From contig DASXKN010000009.1 in assembly GCA_036496805.1 (NCBI GenBank), forward strand, positions 186,001 to 250,000: a stretch of DNA of 64,000 bases, given 5' to 3'. The notes under the pieces were generated by a model. The model ran no database searches, was not told the DNA's origin, and saw only the letters and a list, made by a program, of their open reading frames with translations. Below, one piece after another: positions 62,581 through 64,000 of this stretch (its first letter is position 1; each line of letters starts with the position of its first letter). Source of the DNA: SZAS-103 sp036496805 (GTDB taxonomy: Bacteria > Pseudomonadota > Gammaproteobacteria > Xanthomonadales > Xanthomonadaceae). Made by a program: the position numbers and the translations under genes.

Positions 62581-63411
62581 CTAGACCGGTCCGATCAGCC
62601 GCCGCAGGCCGGCCTTGAGCGCCGAGCCCTGCGCGTGCAGGTAGTCGCGTTGCGCGCGCCAGTCCTGCCCGCGCGCCTCGACTTCGCGCCAGAACGCCGG
62701 GCGGTGGTGGCGATGGATCAGGTGGCACAGCTCGTGCACCAGCACGTATTCGAACGCGGCCGGATCGCCGAGCACGAGGGCCAGGTCGAGCGACAGCGCA
62801 TCGCGCGCGCTCAGCGAACCCCACAGCGAGGACATCGGGCGGATCCGGATCGCGCTCGGCACGCGCGGGAACGACGGCAGGTAATGTGGCAGCCAGCGGC
62901 CGATGTCGGCACGGGCCTGCGCGAGGTAGAACTCCTTCAGCGCACGGCGCGCGGAGGCATCGATGGCCCGCGCCGGCAGCGAAAGCACGACGCCCGATTC
63001 GATGCCCGATTCGATGCCTGGTTCATGGCGCCCATCGCCTTCGTCGCGTCGCACCCGCGCGTAGCGGCCGGTTTCCCGGCGCAGCGGGATATCCACGCCG
63101 CGCAGGGGAATGCTGGTGGTGCCGACACCGAAAGGCGCGGTCGCGTCGCGGCCAGTCCACTTCGGCAACTGCACCGCGATCCAGTCGCGGTGCTCGTGCA
63201 GGAAGGCGTCGGCCGCGCGCAACGAGGCGCGCATCGGCAGGGTCAGCCGCACGCCGCGCTCGCTGACCGAGAGCTTGATCCGCCGCGCGCGCGGATGGCG
63301 CACCCGTCGCACGTCGACCTCGCTGCCATCGGGCAATGCCAGCGAAACGACATCGTCCACGACCGCTTGCGCGCGCGGCGCGGCGATCAGTCGGCGGAGG
63401 AAGGAGGGCAT
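62581..63411 (-). CDS. YgjP-like zinc metallopeptidase
   Basis: A 276-residue protein of the YgjP/WLM (M48-like) group. The zinc motif is HELCHLIHRHHRPAFW near residue 225, giving HExxH plus the downstream His. The upstream SSLWGSLSARDALSLDLALVLGDPAAFEYVLV is characteristic. A short internal duplication gives GIESGIESG. E. coli YgjP is shorter; the extra N-terminal 50 residues contain a beta-rich region. Its substrate is unknown. Confidence 0.85.
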   Translation of the reverse strand: MPSFLRRLIAAPRAQAVVDDVVSLALPDGSEVDVRRVRHPRARRIKLSVSERGVRLTLPMRASLRAADAFLHEHRDWIAVQLPKWTGRDATAPFGVGTTSIPLRGVDIPLRRETGRYARVRRDEGDGRHEPGIESGIESGVVLSLPARAIDASARRALKEFYLAQARADIGRWLPHYLPSFPRVPSAIRIRPMSSLWGSLSARDALSLDLALVLGDPAAFEYVLVHELCHLIHRHHRPAFWREVEARGQDWRAQRDYLHAQGSALKAGLRRLIGPV

Positions 63412-63501
63412 GCGTACAGCATGCGGGCGCGCGGCGTGCAGTCAAGTGCACCGGGGAGCCCGATCGCGGAATGCGCACGAACACACGCCGCGACGGATCA
63501 A

Positions 63502-63936
63502 TCAGTCGAGCGATCCGGAGGCCGCACCGAAAGGCAGGAAACCCCGCGACCGGTTCTCCCAGGCCGTGACCAGCAGGCAGGTGATCAGCAGCGCGCTGTA
63601 CTCCCAGCCGTTGTTGCCGGGGCCGACGACGAAGAAGCCGGCATGCCAGTGGAAGAGCACGATCCCGGTGGAATAGATCATGCACAGGATCCCGCAGACC
63701 GGCACGACGAGCAGCCGCAGCGCGAGCAGGAGCGTGCCGCCGACCTCCGCGAGATCGACGAGGTAGGCGAGCACGGCCCCGTAGGGCAGCCCTTCCTCAT
63801 GGAGGATGTCGCCGAGCACCGGGACGGTGCCATCGTAGAAGCGGTAGGCGCCATGGGTGAAGAGGATCGCGCACAGGACCAGCCGCAGCAGGTCGGTACC
63901 GGCGGTACGTCTGGAAACGATGTTCGGCAGCATCAT
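63502..63936 (-). CDS. DoxX family membrane protein
   Basis: A 144-residue polytopic protein with four hydrophobic spans: LLRLVLCAILFTHGAYRFY, VLAYLVDLAEVGGTLLLALRL, VPVCGILCMIYSTGIVLF and SALLITCLLVTAWENR. The first span with a HGAYRFYDG turn fits the DoxX family of quinone-associated or redox membrane proteins. Either of two adjacent ATG codons may be the start. Function is not known in detail. Confidence 0.82.
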   Translation of the reverse strand: MMLPNIVSRRTAGTDLLRLVLCAILFTHGAYRFYDGTVPVLGDILHEEGLPYGAVLAYLVDLAEVGGTLLLALRLLVVPVCGILCMIYSTGIVLFHWHAGFFVVGPGNNGWEYSALLITCLLVTAWENRSRGFLPFGAASGSLD

Positions 63937-64000
63937 CGGGCCTTTCCTGGCATCGGCCGCGCTCAGTGCGCTGGGCGGACGATAGACGAGAGCCGCGGCC

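Overview
The window is a contiguous, very GC-rich chromosomal segment of a gammaproteobacterium, most likely a member of the Xanthomonadales (Lysobacterales). The reasons are the gene content (bioB-bioF-bioH-bioC, recC-recB-recD, tatA-tatB-tatC followed by an RDD protein, an ECF sigma factor with small membrane partners, PA0069-type radical SAM protein, ubiA, hemH, long QueF), the codon use and the recurrent -10 boxes of the TACAAT type. It is mostly core housekeeping DNA. I see no prophage, transposase, integrase, CRISPR array or rRNA.

Layout. 1-5.7 kb: two methyltransferases, pseudouridine synthase RluE, a radical SAM protein and a LysR regulator divergent from two very small genes. 5.7-9.8 kb: a GDSL-esterase autotransporter and mnmG. 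9.8-10.3 kb: a gene-free gap with a candidate sigma-54 promoter and a strong terminator, i.e. a probable small RNA gene. 10.3-15.1 kb: a lipoprotein, pepN, a PLP-dependent dehydratase and a PH-domain membrane protein. 15.2-20.3 kb: the biotin operon bioB-bioF-bioH-bioC, divergent from comF. 20.3-22.9 kb: ubiA with an exported protein, and a small conserved-looking protein. 23-32.2 kb: recC-recB-recD with ATGA overlaps; recD carries an in-frame array of 20-residue repeats. 32.2-32.5 kb: tRNA-Arg(CCG) followed by two 113-bp repeats that each carry a copy of the tRNA 3' end, an arrangement like the rtT repeats of the E. coli tyrT locus. 32.6-37.3 kb: a two-component system whose kinase looks degenerate, then hydrolase, acyl carrier protein and ketosynthase genes with a highly folded RNA leader. 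37.3-44.2 kb: TraB/GumN protein, class III aminotransferase with HAD phosphatase, cytochrome c5, hydrolase, zapE and queF. 44.4-49.4 kb: secreted serine hydrolase, ECF sigma module, isocitrate dehydrogenase. 49.4-53.3 kb: glyQ and glyS with a glutathione S-transferase and a truncated copy of its start between them. 53.3-56.8 kb: a lone GspE/PilB ATPase, a class I amidotransferase and a membrane protein. 56.9-60 kb: tatABC-RDD and a SYLF protein. 60-64 kb: hemH, a hydrolase, a lipoprotein, a YgjP-type metallopeptidase and a DoxX protein.

What works together: BioC and BioH bracket pimelate synthesis on ACP, and BioF and BioB complete biotin assembly. RecBCD is encoded as one translationally coupled operon. 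TatABC forms the twin-arginine translocase. The least explained elements are the sigma-54 small RNA locus, the tRNA-linked repeats and the RecD repeat expansion.
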